Assembly (NCBI GenBank): GCA_904501985.1
Contig: CAJGCT010000003.1
Span: 8,124 to 72,123 of the forward strand
DNA from: an uncultured Clostridia bacterium
Lineage (GTDB): Bacteria > Bacillota > Clostridia > Oscillospirales > CAG-272
Direction of reading: 5' to 3'
DNA: 64,000 bases
Shown: positions 24,427 through 31,573 of the stretch, piece by piece
Layout of the letters: each line of letters begins with the position of its first letter
How positions within the stretch are numbered: position 1 is the stretch's first letter
The notes under the pieces: generated by a model
Told to the model about the DNA's origin: nothing
Seen by the model: only the letters and a program-made list of their open reading frames with translations
Database searches by the model: none
Position numbers and translations under genes: made by a program

Positions 24427-26169
24427 ATGACGATTTTTGATGTGCTTACTCTTATTGGAGGACTGTGTCTGTTCCTCTTCGGCATGAATGTTATGGGCGA
24501 GGGACTTGAGCGCCGTGCGGGAAACGGACTTAAAGCACTGCTCGGAAAGCTGACGGGCAGTAAAATAAAAGGCTTTCTTACAGGTCTCGGTGTCACAGCC
24601 GTAATTCAAAGCTCTTCGGCTACTACCGTAATGGTGGTAGGCTTTGTAAACTCTAAGATAATGACTCTGAAGCAGTCTATCGGCGTTATTATGGGTGCCA
24701 ATATAGGTACTACCATTACCGCATGGATACTGAGTCTCGGAGGCATTTCAAGCGATAATATTTTTATAAAGCTTCTTAAGCCGACCTCTTTTACGCCTGT
24801 ACTTGCCCTTATTGGTACGGCGTTCCTTATGTTTGCAAAATCCGGCAAGAAAAAGGATGTCGGAACAATACTCCTTGGATTTGCAACCCTTATGTTCGGT
24901 ATGGATACCATGTCGTCCGCTGTTTCGGGACTTGCGGATGTGCCTGCGTTCCAAAATATGTTTCTCCTCTTTAAGAACCCTATACTCGGTGTCATTGTGG
25001 GCGCAGTGCTTACGGGAATAATTCAGTCAAGCTCTGCTTCTGTGGGTATTCTTCAGGCACTTTCATCTACGGGCGCGGTTTCTTACGCCGCGGCAGTACC
25101 GATTATAATGGGTCAGAACATAGGTACCTGTGTGACCGCACTTCTGTCTTGTGTGGGTGCCAACAAAAACGCGAAGCGTGCGGCAGTGATACATCTGTCA
25201 TTTAACGTTATCGGCACTGTTATATGGCTTTCCGTCTTCAGTATAATATCCGCGGTTTTCCGTCCTGCCATACTTGATATGTCTGCCGACTATCTCGGTA
25301 TTGCCGTGGCACATTCTGTGTTCAATATCCTGTGTACGGCTTTGCTTCTTCCTATGTCGTCCGTGCTTGAAAAAATCGCTTATAAAATTGTTCCGGAGGA
25401 TGGCGAGAAAGAAACTACTGTTATACTTGATGAAAGACTTCTTGCGGCTCCTACCGTTGCACTTGCAGAGAGCAGCAGTCTTACCTGCAAAATGGCGCAC
25501 TTGGCTGTTGACGGCTTTAAGTCAAGCCTTACTCTCATCGGTGAGTACAGTGCGGAGACGGCGGAAAATATCCGTCGGCTTGAAAACGAGACTGACCGAT
25601 ACGAAGATATACTCGGAACATATCTTACAAAGATATCAAGTCATCAGATAGGTGACGAGGACAGCACGGAGGTCTCAAAGCTGCTTAAGGTGATAGGTGA
25701 TTTTGAGCGTATTTCCGACCACAGCGTAAATATTCTTGAATCTGTGGAAGAGCTGAGGGAAAAAGGCATCGAATTTTCCGACAGTGCAAAGGCAGAGCTT
25801 GGAATACTGTCTGCGGCACTTTCCGAAATACTTGACATGACACTTGATTCATTTAAGAATAATGACGTTGATATGGCGTATCATGTTGAGCCGCTTGAGC
25901 AGGTTATTGACCGTCTTAAGGAAAAGCTGCGTGACAGTCACATAATCAGACTCAGAAGCGGCGACTGCACGGTTGAAGCCGGATTTATCTGGGCGGATCT
26001 TCTTACAAATCTCGGCAGAACGTCGGATCATTGTTCAAACGTCGCAGGATGCATAATAGATGCAAGAAACAGCAATATGAATCTTCACGAGTCTCTTCGC
26101 GAGATAAAGGCAGGCAGTCCGGAGTTCAAGGCGAGCTACGAGGCATATGCGGCAAAGTATTCCCTGTAA
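24427..26169 (+). CDS. Na/Pi cotransporter family protein with PhoU-like C-terminal domain
   Basis: 580 residues. The first ~330 hold multiple membrane helices with the two family repeats, VIQSSSATTVMVVGF and GIIQSSSASVGIL, each carrying the QSSS motif that forms the substrate site, plus GANIGTT and GQNIGT. The C-terminal ~220 residues are helical and PhoU-like (RLENETDRYEDIL, FERISDHSVNILE, GRTSDHCSNVAGC). The family couples phosphate uptake to sodium; the PhoU part probably senses phosphate status. No other phosphate genes are adjacent. Confidence 0.92.
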   Translation: MTIFDVLTLIGGLCLFLFGMNVMGEGLERRAGNGLKALLGKLTGSKIKGFLTGLGVTAVIQSSSATTVMVVGFVNSKIMTLKQSIGVIMGANIGTTITAWILSLGGISSDNIFIKLLKPTSFTPVLALIGTAFLMFAKSGKKKDVGTILLGFATLMFGMDTMSSAVSGLADVPAFQNMFLLFKNPILGVIVGAVLTGIIQSSSASVGILQALSSTGAVSYAAAVPIIMGQNIGTCVTALLSCVGANKNAKRAAVIHLSFNVIGTVIWLSVFSIISAVFRPAILDMSADYLGIAVAHSVFNILCTALLLPMSSVLEKIAYKIVPEDGEKETTVILDERLLAAPTVALAESSSLTCKMAHLAVDGFKSSLTLIGEYSAETAENIRRLENETDRYEDILGTYLTKISSHQIGDEDSTEVSKLLKVIGDFERISDHSVNILESVEELREKGIEFSDSAKAELGILSAALSEILDMTLDSFKNNDVDMAYHVEPLEQVIDRLKEKLRDSHIIRLRSGDCTVEAGFIWADLLTNLGRTSDHCSNVAGCIIDARNSNMNLHESLREIKAGSPEFKASYEAYAAKYSL

Positions 26170-26205
26170 AATTGGCGAGGGAGCGCACATAATGTGAAAA
26201 AACAC

Positions 26206-26234
26206 TTGACAAACAGGTTGCTCAGGTGTATAAT
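26206..26234 (+). promoter_or_regulatory. Promoter of thrS
   Basis: TTGACA (26206-26211), 17 bases, TATAAT (26229-26234), directly followed by the T-box leader. Confidence 0.9.
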
Positions 26235-26237
26235 GTA

Positions 26238-26526
26238 GTGTGTAAAAGCCGAATGGATTCAACCGACAAAGCGCGTTTTCAGAGAGAGTCTCATAGCTGT
26301 GAGAGACTTAACGTGTCATCGGATATGAGACCGCCGTTCAGCAGATGCTTTCTGTTTAGCAGATGCTTTCTGCTATAGGCTCCGCGCAGGAAATGGCGCG
26401 GCGGGTGACGCCGTTATACGCCAAAGCGGTAAATGCCGCAGTACAGAGTGAAAAGATCGGGTGGAACCGTGAAGTATTTCTTCACCCCGAAGGTATGATT
26501 TTATTATTATGCCTCGGGGTGTTTTT
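26238..26526 (+). promoter_or_regulatory. T-box riboswitch leader of thrS
   Basis: The T-box sequence GGGTGGAACCGTG is at 26459-26471. A terminator follows with stem CACCCCGA (26483-26490) and TCGGGGTG (26514-26521) plus a T run. Uncharged tRNA-Thr should pair with the leader and favour the antiterminator. The 5' part (stem I, 26270-26335) contains AG-rich strands. I could not place the specifier codon with certainty. An 18-bp tandem duplication (26340-26375) lies between stem I and the T-box. Confidence 0.92.
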
Positions 26527-26562
26527 GTTTCCCTGAGGAGATGAAAGGAATGGTATTTTATT

Positions 26563-28497
26563 ATGTTCAAAATCAAATTTGACGGTATGGAAGCCGTAGA
26601 ATTCGATGTGCCGATTACGGTATACGAGGCGGCAAAATCCAAGGAGCTTACCGACAGATCATCTCTCGCGGCTCTTGTAAACGGAAATGTTACAGCACTT
26701 TCCTATGAGCTTTCCGAGGATGCGGATGTTAAGATTCTCACTTTTGCCGATGCAGAGGGCAAGCACGTTTTCTGGCACACCGCGTCCCATATTCTCGCGC
26801 AGGCTGTAAAGCGTCTTTATCCTGCGGCGAAGCTGACCATCGGTCCGGCTATCGAAACAGGCTTCTACTATGATATTGACAGCGAGGTTGCTTTTACTCC
26901 TGATATTCTTTCGAATATCGAAGCTGAAATGCAGAAGATAGTTAAGGAAAATCTCCTTATCGAGCGCTTTACGCTCTCTCGTGATGAGGCTATCAAGCTT
27001 ATGAGTGAGAAGGACGAGCCATACAAGGTTCAGCTTATTGAAGAGCTTCCCGAGGGTGAGGAAATCTCCTTCTACCGTCAGGGTGAGTTTACCGACCTCT
27101 GCGCAGGTCCGCATATTTTCTCTACAGGCGCAGTTAAGGCTCTGAAGCTTATTCAGTGCACCGGTGCATATTGGAAGGGCGATCAGGCAAACAAACAGCT
27201 CCAGCGTATCTACGGTGTTGCATTCCCCGCAAAGGATATGCTCAAAGAGCATCTTGCGCAGGTCGAGGAAGCAAAGAAGCGCGACCACAACAAGCTGGGA
27301 CGTGAGCTTGAGATATTCACCACCGTTGATTCTATCGGTCAGGGACTTCCCATCATGCTCCCCAAGGGTGCACGTATTATTCAGCTTCTCCAAAGATGGA
27401 TCGAGGACGAGGAGCAGAAGCGCGGATATCTCCTTACCAAGACTCCTCTTATGGCAAAATCCGACCTTTATAAGATTTCCGGTCACTGGGGTCACTACAA
27501 GGACGGTATGTTCGTTCTTGGCGACGAGGAAAAGGACAAGGAAGTGTTCGCACTCCGTCCTATGACCTGCCCGTTCCAATATCAGGTGTTTTTAAACCGT
27601 CAGCGCTCTTACCGCGACCTTCCCATGCGTCTTGGTGAGACATCCACCCTGTTCCGCAACGAGGACAGCGGCGAAATGCACGGCCTTATCAGAGTTCGTC
27701 AGTTCACCATCTCCGAGGGACATCTCATCCTCCGCCCCGAACAGCTTGAAGAAGAATTCAGAGGTTGTGTTGAGCTTGCCAAGTATACACTCGATACTCT
27801 CGGACTCAGCGAGGACGTTTCCTACCGCTTCTCTCAGTGGGATCCGGACAACCGCGACAAGTATGAGGGTACTGACGAGCAGTGGGCAGAGGCTCAGGGC
27901 GCAATGAAGAAGATCCTCGATAACCTTGGCATCAATTATGCCATCGGTATCGGTGAGGCGGCATTCTACGGTCCGAAGCTTGACATTCAGATAAAGAATG
28001 TTCATGGTAAGGAAGATACTCTTATCACCATTCAGATCGACCAGCTTCTTGCAGAAAGATTCGGTATGGAATATATTGACGTTGACGGTCAGAAACGCCG
28101 TCCCTATATCATTCACAGAACCTCTGTGGGATGCTACGAGCGCACACTTGCGCTCCTTATCGAAAAATACGCAGGCGCATTCCCCACATGGCTTGCTCCC
28201 ACCCAGATCGCAATTCTTCCCATCGGCTTCGATCAGCATGAGTATGCGGAAGCACTCAATGCGAAGCTTGAGGCTGCCGGAATCCGTACTTTCCTTGACG
28301 AGCGCAATGAAAAGATCGGATATAAGATCCGTTCCGCTCAGCTTGAAAAGATTCCGTATATGCTTGTTATCGGCGATAACGAAAAGAATGCCGGAACAGT
28401 TGCGGTACGTTCTCGCAAGGAAGGCGATCTTGGCGTTATGAGTCAGGACGAGTTTATAGGTAAAATTCTTTGCGAGATTGCTACAAAAGCAAGATAA
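26563..28497 (+). CDS. thrS: Threonine-tRNA ligase
   Basis: 644 residues with the expected order. An N-terminal TGS domain (~1-65) is followed by the editing domain with HTASHILAQAVKRL and the later His/Cys zinc-like CAGPH. The class II core has RPMTCPFQ (zinc Cys), motif 2 (FRNEDSGEMHGLIRVRQF) and motif 3 (HRTSVGCYERTLALLIE). The C-terminal anticodon-binding domain ends at ATKAR. It charges tRNA-Thr. The ATG at 26563 lacks an ideal Shine-Dalgarno (AAAGGA is 14-16 bases away) but aligns with the family start. Control is by the upstream T-box. Confidence 0.97.
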   Translation: MFKIKFDGMEAVEFDVPITVYEAAKSKELTDRSSLAALVNGNVTALSYELSEDADVKILTFADAEGKHVFWHTASHILAQAVKRLYPAAKLTIGPAIETGFYYDIDSEVAFTPDILSNIEAEMQKIVKENLLIERFTLSRDEAIKLMSEKDEPYKVQLIEELPEGEEISFYRQGEFTDLCAGPHIFSTGAVKALKLIQCTGAYWKGDQANKQLQRIYGVAFPAKDMLKEHLAQVEEAKKRDHNKLGRELEIFTTVDSIGQGLPIMLPKGARIIQLLQRWIEDEEQKRGYLLTKTPLMAKSDLYKISGHWGHYKDGMFVLGDEEKDKEVFALRPMTCPFQYQVFLNRQRSYRDLPMRLGETSTLFRNEDSGEMHGLIRVRQFTISEGHLILRPEQLEEEFRGCVELAKYTLDTLGLSEDVSYRFSQWDPDNRDKYEGTDEQWAEAQGAMKKILDNLGINYAIGIGEAAFYGPKLDIQIKNVHGKEDTLITIQIDQLLAERFGMEYIDVDGQKRRPYIIHRTSVGCYERTLALLIEKYAGAFPTWLAPTQIAILPIGFDQHEYAEALNAKLEAAGIRTFLDERNEKIGYKIRSAQLEKIPYMLVIGDNEKNAGTVAVRSRKEGDLGVMSQDEFIGKILCEIATKAR

Positions 28498-28510
28498 ATA
28501 AGTACATGAG

Positions 28511-28580
28511 AGGGGAATGTCCAAGTTTTCGAATAAACTTCGGCATTCCCCCTCGTAATTGCCGCAACTACGGCAATTTC
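28511..28580 (+). terminator. Hairpins downstream of thrS
   Basis: GGGGAATG (28512-28519) can pair with CATTCCCC (28543-28550). A second short stem AATTGCCG/CGGCAATT spans 28557-28578. Neither has a strong T run, so termination efficiency is uncertain. Confidence 0.45.
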
Positions 28581-28619
28581 AAGCTTATAAAATAAAATCA
28601 AAAATATTTCAAAAACCTA

Positions 28620-28648
28620 TTGACAAACAGTCCGCGATGTGATATAAT
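28620..28648 (+). promoter_or_regulatory. Promoter of tRNA-Glu
   Basis: TTGACA (28620-28625), 17 bases, TATAAT (28643-28648). The preceding CCTA and following AAC are shared with the tRNA-Gln promoter at 44715-44743. Confidence 0.9.
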
Positions 28649-28666
28649 ATTCGTGTTCTGAAGAAC

Positions 28667-28741
28667 GGCCTGTTGGTCAAGCGGCTAAGACGCCGCCCTC
28701 TCAAGGCGGAAACATGGGTTCGATTCCCGTACGGGTCACCA
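28667..28741 (+). tRNA. tRNA-Glu (CTC)
   Basis: A 75-base cloverleaf with encoded CCA. Acceptor GGCCTGT pairs with ACGGGTC. The anticodon arm is CCGCC-CTCTCAA-GGCGG with anticodon CTC (reads GAG). The T arm contains GGGTTCGATTCCC. It has its own promoter and an intrinsic terminator (12-bp stem at 28745-28773). Confidence 0.93.
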
Positions 28742-28744
28742 AAG

Positions 28745-28776
28745 CAAAAAACCATCCCTCGCGGATGGTTTTTTTG
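28745..28776 (+). terminator. Terminator of tRNA-Glu
   Basis: Stem AAAAAACCATCC with GGATGGTTTTTT, loop CTCGC. Confidence 0.9.
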
Positions 28777-28792
28777 TTTTGTGCTACTGCGC

Positions 28793-28905
28793 GCGCGGAA
28801 GTGAACCCCGTAAATTGCCGGCGCAGTGTAGTTCACCCGAAACAAAATGCAATTTACCGCGCAAGCGAGGCTTGCGCGTGGCGATATCCCGTACGGGTCA
28901 CTAAG
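28793..28905. repeat. Structured segment ending in a copy of the tRNA-Glu 3' end
   Basis: GCGCGG (28793-28798) and GTAAATTGC (28810-28818) pair with GCAATTTACCGCGC (28849-28862). The bulged GTGAAC (28801-28806) can also pair with GTTCAC (28831-28836) inside the loop. A second hairpin, GCGCAAGC/GCTTGCGC, spans 28859-28877. At 28887-28901 TCCCGTACGGGTCAC repeats the tRNA 3' end. Confidence 0.5.
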
Positions 28906-28927
28906 ACAAATACTCATATTAACACAA

Positions 28928-28971
28928 ATATTGCCCTCGCTATGCTTCAGAACGAGGGCAATATCCTTTTT
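28928..28971. terminator. 12-bp hairpin terminator
   Basis: ATATTGCCCTCG (28928-28939) with CGAGGGCAATAT (28953-28964). CCTTTTTG follows on the plus strand and A/T-rich sequence on the minus. It lies just beyond the end of the minus-strand DUF3021 gene. Confidence 0.7.
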
Positions 28972-28992
28972 GAAGCTTTATACTGTCAATTT

Positions 28993-29436
28993 TCACTTGT
29001 TTTCTGCATTTTGCTGTTTTTGCTTCAGCTTTTCGTTGAGTTTTGCTGTATTTTGCTTGATTATGGAATAAATAATCGCCCAAATTACAAGATACCCAAA
29101 AACAAAAATACATGAGAAAACCAAAATGGGAGTTGTACCCCATTCCAACCAATTGTTTATGAGATAAGTACCAAGATAGCTGATATATAAAACGCCGCCG
29201 TGAATCAGGATCGCTACCATCAAGGGAAGCCGTTCAATTTGATAGATGACATTCATGCCGCCTGCAATAAATGCAAGTGCGGTTAATGAAAATATCCCAA
29301 GGCAGACCTGATTTACAGTCAGTGTCTCCATATCACCGCGATGCTGTAAAATCAGATATAATACCGCCAAAATAATGGGTCCAAAACCGCAGGCAAGTAG
29401 CCCTCGGCGAAAAAATTCCAAAACAATCTTTTTCAT
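28993..29436 (-). CDS. DUF3021-type four-helix membrane protein
   Basis: 147 residues with four hydrophobic segments (about 12-30, 45-65, 72-92, 100-125) and a charged, Lys/Gln-rich tail. The pattern and the neighbour match DUF3021 proteins, which commonly follow LytTR regulators in Firmicutes. It overlaps the LytTR gene by 4 bases. Its role is unproven; it may modulate the regulator at the membrane. Confidence 0.75.
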   Translation of the reverse strand: MKKIVLEFFRRGLLACGFGPIILAVLYLILQHRGDMETLTVNQVCLGIFSLTALAFIAGGMNVIYQIERLPLMVAILIHGGVLYISYLGTYLINNWLEWGTTPILVFSCIFVFGYLVIWAIIYSIIKQNTAKLNEKLKQKQQNAENK

Positions 29437-29876
29437 ATGCCCTCATACCTCCTCTTGATTTCCGCAAAGCATCGTCTTGAAACATATTCCCGATATCCAC
29501 ACCCGAACACAGCATCCACACCGCCGCCAAGTGCCGCATCAAATCGCAGAATACGGTGTTCATTGGCAAGGGAGGACTTGTTAATGCGTATAAAATAGGA
29601 GGGAAGAACATCTTCCAAATCACGAAGCTTATCCTTTATGCGATAGTGAGCGCCGTCAATGTCAATTGCAATCACTTTTCTGTCAATAATCGTGATACAT
29701 TCGATTTCTTGAAATGCCAATTTTCGCATCTCATCATCCATGTACCCCATAATGTAATCCGCACCGGAAAAGCGGCATACAAGATTTTCTATCTGCTCTG
29801 TCAGGGAAGACGGTGCATGAGCGACTACGGTTATTTCTTCTTCCGCATTTTTATCAATAATGAGTTTGTATTTCAT
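29433..29876 (-). CDS. LytTR-family DNA-binding regulator without receiver domain
   Basis: 147 residues. The C-terminal half is a LytTR domain (ECITIIDRKVIAIDIDGAHYRIKDKLRDLEDVLPSYFIRINKSSLANEHRI). The N-terminal half is short and not a response-regulator receiver. This stand-alone LytTR plus DUF3021 layout is common beside ABC exporters. It is the third gene of the operon starting at 31345 and probably regulates that operon. Confidence 0.88.
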   Translation of the reverse strand: MKYKLIIDKNAEEEITVVAHAPSSLTEQIENLVCRFSGADYIMGYMDDEMRKLAFQEIECITIIDRKVIAIDIDGAHYRIKDKLRDLEDVLPSYFIRINKSSLANEHRILRFDAALGGGVDAVFGCGYREYVSRRCFAEIKRRYEGI

Positions 29877-29888
29877 TGCCTCAAATCC

Positions 29889-30620
29889 TTACTGTTTTTT
29901 CATTTGCCTGAGGAAGCAGAGCACAGCCGCCGCAGTTATAAATAAGCTGTACAGAATAACCGGCGGAATATGTGCGGCGGCAGCTTCAAAGTCCCCGGTA
30001 AATAACGATTTTTCCATTTCTGCTGCGTGTACAAATGGGAGCGCATGGGCTGTTTTTTTGAAAGTTCCACCTACAAGGTTCAAATCAAACCATACACCGG
30101 AAAACCATGCGGAAAGATTGGTAAGCAACGCTCCGCAAATACCGCCAACCTGCTTTACTCCAAGAACACTGCCGCTCAGAAGTCCCAGAGCAATATTGAA
30201 GATCGCCATTGGGATGATTCCAAGGATTGCATAAATGATATTTACGCTGACAGTCAGTCCAAGAGGAATGGCAAACAGATAGCAGATGATGATTTGTCCG
30301 ATAGCGATGGGTAAAAGCGGAAGCATATATCCTATGATAAAGTCAAGTCCCCTGAGAGGTGTTGTATACAACCTCTGTAGGAAGGCACTTTCACGGTCTT
30401 TGGCAATCAGGGTTGCGGAAAAAAGGGTGATAAACGAAAGCCCGAATACGGTAATGCCCGGAGTCAGAGTGTCGATTTCAAACAGGCTTACCGGTATGTT
30501 TGCCTGAATAGCACTGAGGAGCAACAACAAGACCAAAGGGAAACCCAGACCAAAAACAAGATTGAGCGGATCACGCAAAATCTCTTTTGCACATCTTTTT
30601 GCAAAAGTCATCATTCTCAT
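29889..30620 (-). CDS. ABC-2 type transporter permease
   Basis: 243 residues with about six membrane segments and an N-terminal cytoplasmic start (FAKRCAKEILRDPLNLVFGLGFPLVL). The loop AKDRESAFLQRLYTTPLRGLDFIIGY is characteristic of ABC-2 exporters of drugs or peptides. Its ATG overlaps the ATPase stop codon (ATGA), implying translational coupling. The substrate is unknown. Confidence 0.87.
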   Translation of the reverse strand: MRMMTFAKRCAKEILRDPLNLVFGLGFPLVLLLLLSAIQANIPVSLFEIDTLTPGITVFGLSFITLFSATLIAKDRESAFLQRLYTTPLRGLDFIIGYMLPLLPIAIGQIIICYLFAIPLGLTVSVNIIYAILGIIPMAIFNIALGLLSGSVLGVKQVGGICGALLTNLSAWFSGVWFDLNLVGGTFKKTAHALPFVHAAEMEKSLFTGDFEAAAAHIPPVILYSLFITAAAVLCFLRQMKKQ

Positions 30621-31345
30621 ACCGCATCCTCCTTTACAATAGAAATGAAAGCGTTTTCAAAGTCATTGGTTCCGGCTTTTGCACGAAGTTCTTCCACCGT
30701 TCCTACGGCAAGAAGCCTGCCGCTTTTCATAATACCGATTCTATCGGAAAGTGCCTCCGCTTCTTCCATATAGTGTGTGGTCAGGACAATAGTAACTTTG
30801 CCTTTCAAAGAATGAATCGTTTCCCACAGATCACGTCTTGCAATGACGTCAAGTCCAAGAGTAGGTTCATCAAGAAATAGAATTTTCGGCTCGCTGATCA
30901 GTGCCATTGCAATGCTGACACGTCTCTGCCAACCGCCGGATAGCTTGCCGGCTTTTCTATGCAAAACGGTATCCAGAGTAAACCTCTCGGAAAGCTCATT
31001 TATCTTTGCCACGGTTTTTTCTTTGGAAAATCCGTGGATACCGCATATCAGCTCCAGGTTTTCTTTCACCGAAAGGTTCGGTGCAACAGCGGTTTCTTGG
31101 GGCGATACGCCAATTATCTGCTTTATCTTGTCTGACTGCTTCGATATACTGTAACCGCCGACTATAGCCTCGCCGCCGGAGGGCTTAGTTAGACCGGTCA
31201 GCATTTTTATTGTTGTTGTTTTTCCTGCACCGTTGACACCAAGCAGCGAAAATAACTCACCCTGACGAATTTCTAAATTAAGATTATCTACAGCGGTCAG
31301 CTTTTTATACCGTTTGGTAAGCTTAGTTATTTTAATATCCTGCAT
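30617..31345 (-). CDS. ABC transporter ATP-binding protein
   Basis: 242 residues from the ATG at 31345 (GGAGG 8 bases before); a frame reaching 31471 has no ribosome site. Walker A GVNGAGKTT, Q-loop (SPQETA), signature LSGGWQRRVSIA, Walker B ILFLDEPTLGLD and the switch His (TTHYMEEAE) are all intact. It is the energy-coupling partner of the permease at 29889-30620. Confidence 0.93.
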   Translation of the reverse strand: MQDIKITKLTKRYKKLTAVDNLNLEIRQGELFSLLGVNGAGKTTTIKMLTGLTKPSGGEAIVGGYSISKQSDKIKQIIGVSPQETAVAPNLSVKENLELICGIHGFSKEKTVAKINELSERFTLDTVLHRKAGKLSGGWQRRVSIAMALISEPKILFLDEPTLGLDVIARRDLWETIHSLKGKVTIVLTTHYMEEAEALSDRIGIMKSGRLLAVGTVEELRAKAGTNDFENAFISIVKEDAV

Positions 31346-31375
31346 CAGACTTATCCTCCATTCTGCTTTTATATC

Positions 31376-31386
31376 ATTATAGCATA
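31376..31386 (-). promoter_or_regulatory. Extended -10 promoter of the ABC/LytTR operon
   Basis: On the minus strand TGCTATAAT, with no good -35. The extended TGn element would compensate. It lies about 30 bases before the ATPase start. Confidence 0.55.
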
Positions 31387-31523
31387 TAAACATGGAGAAA
31401 TGCTGCTTTTTGTCTGTTCGGTAATTTTCGATGTCTAATCGGTTATAGGAAACTCGCTTTACTGTGGACACGGTTCGGATATTTAACCGTCCGGATTATA
31501 ACTATCCCCATACATAAACAGTA

Positions 31524-31568
31524 GTACCCTCCGTGGGAGCTTAAAACTCCTGCGGAGGGCACTTTTTT
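31524..31568 (+). terminator. Long hairpin downstream of nrdD
   Basis: A 16-position stem (31524-31539 with 31547-31562, one mismatch) and T6 on the plus strand. The T run faces plus, away from nrdD. It may block antisense transcription as well as mark the nrdD 3' end. Confidence 0.6.
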
Positions 31569-31573
31569 GTAAA

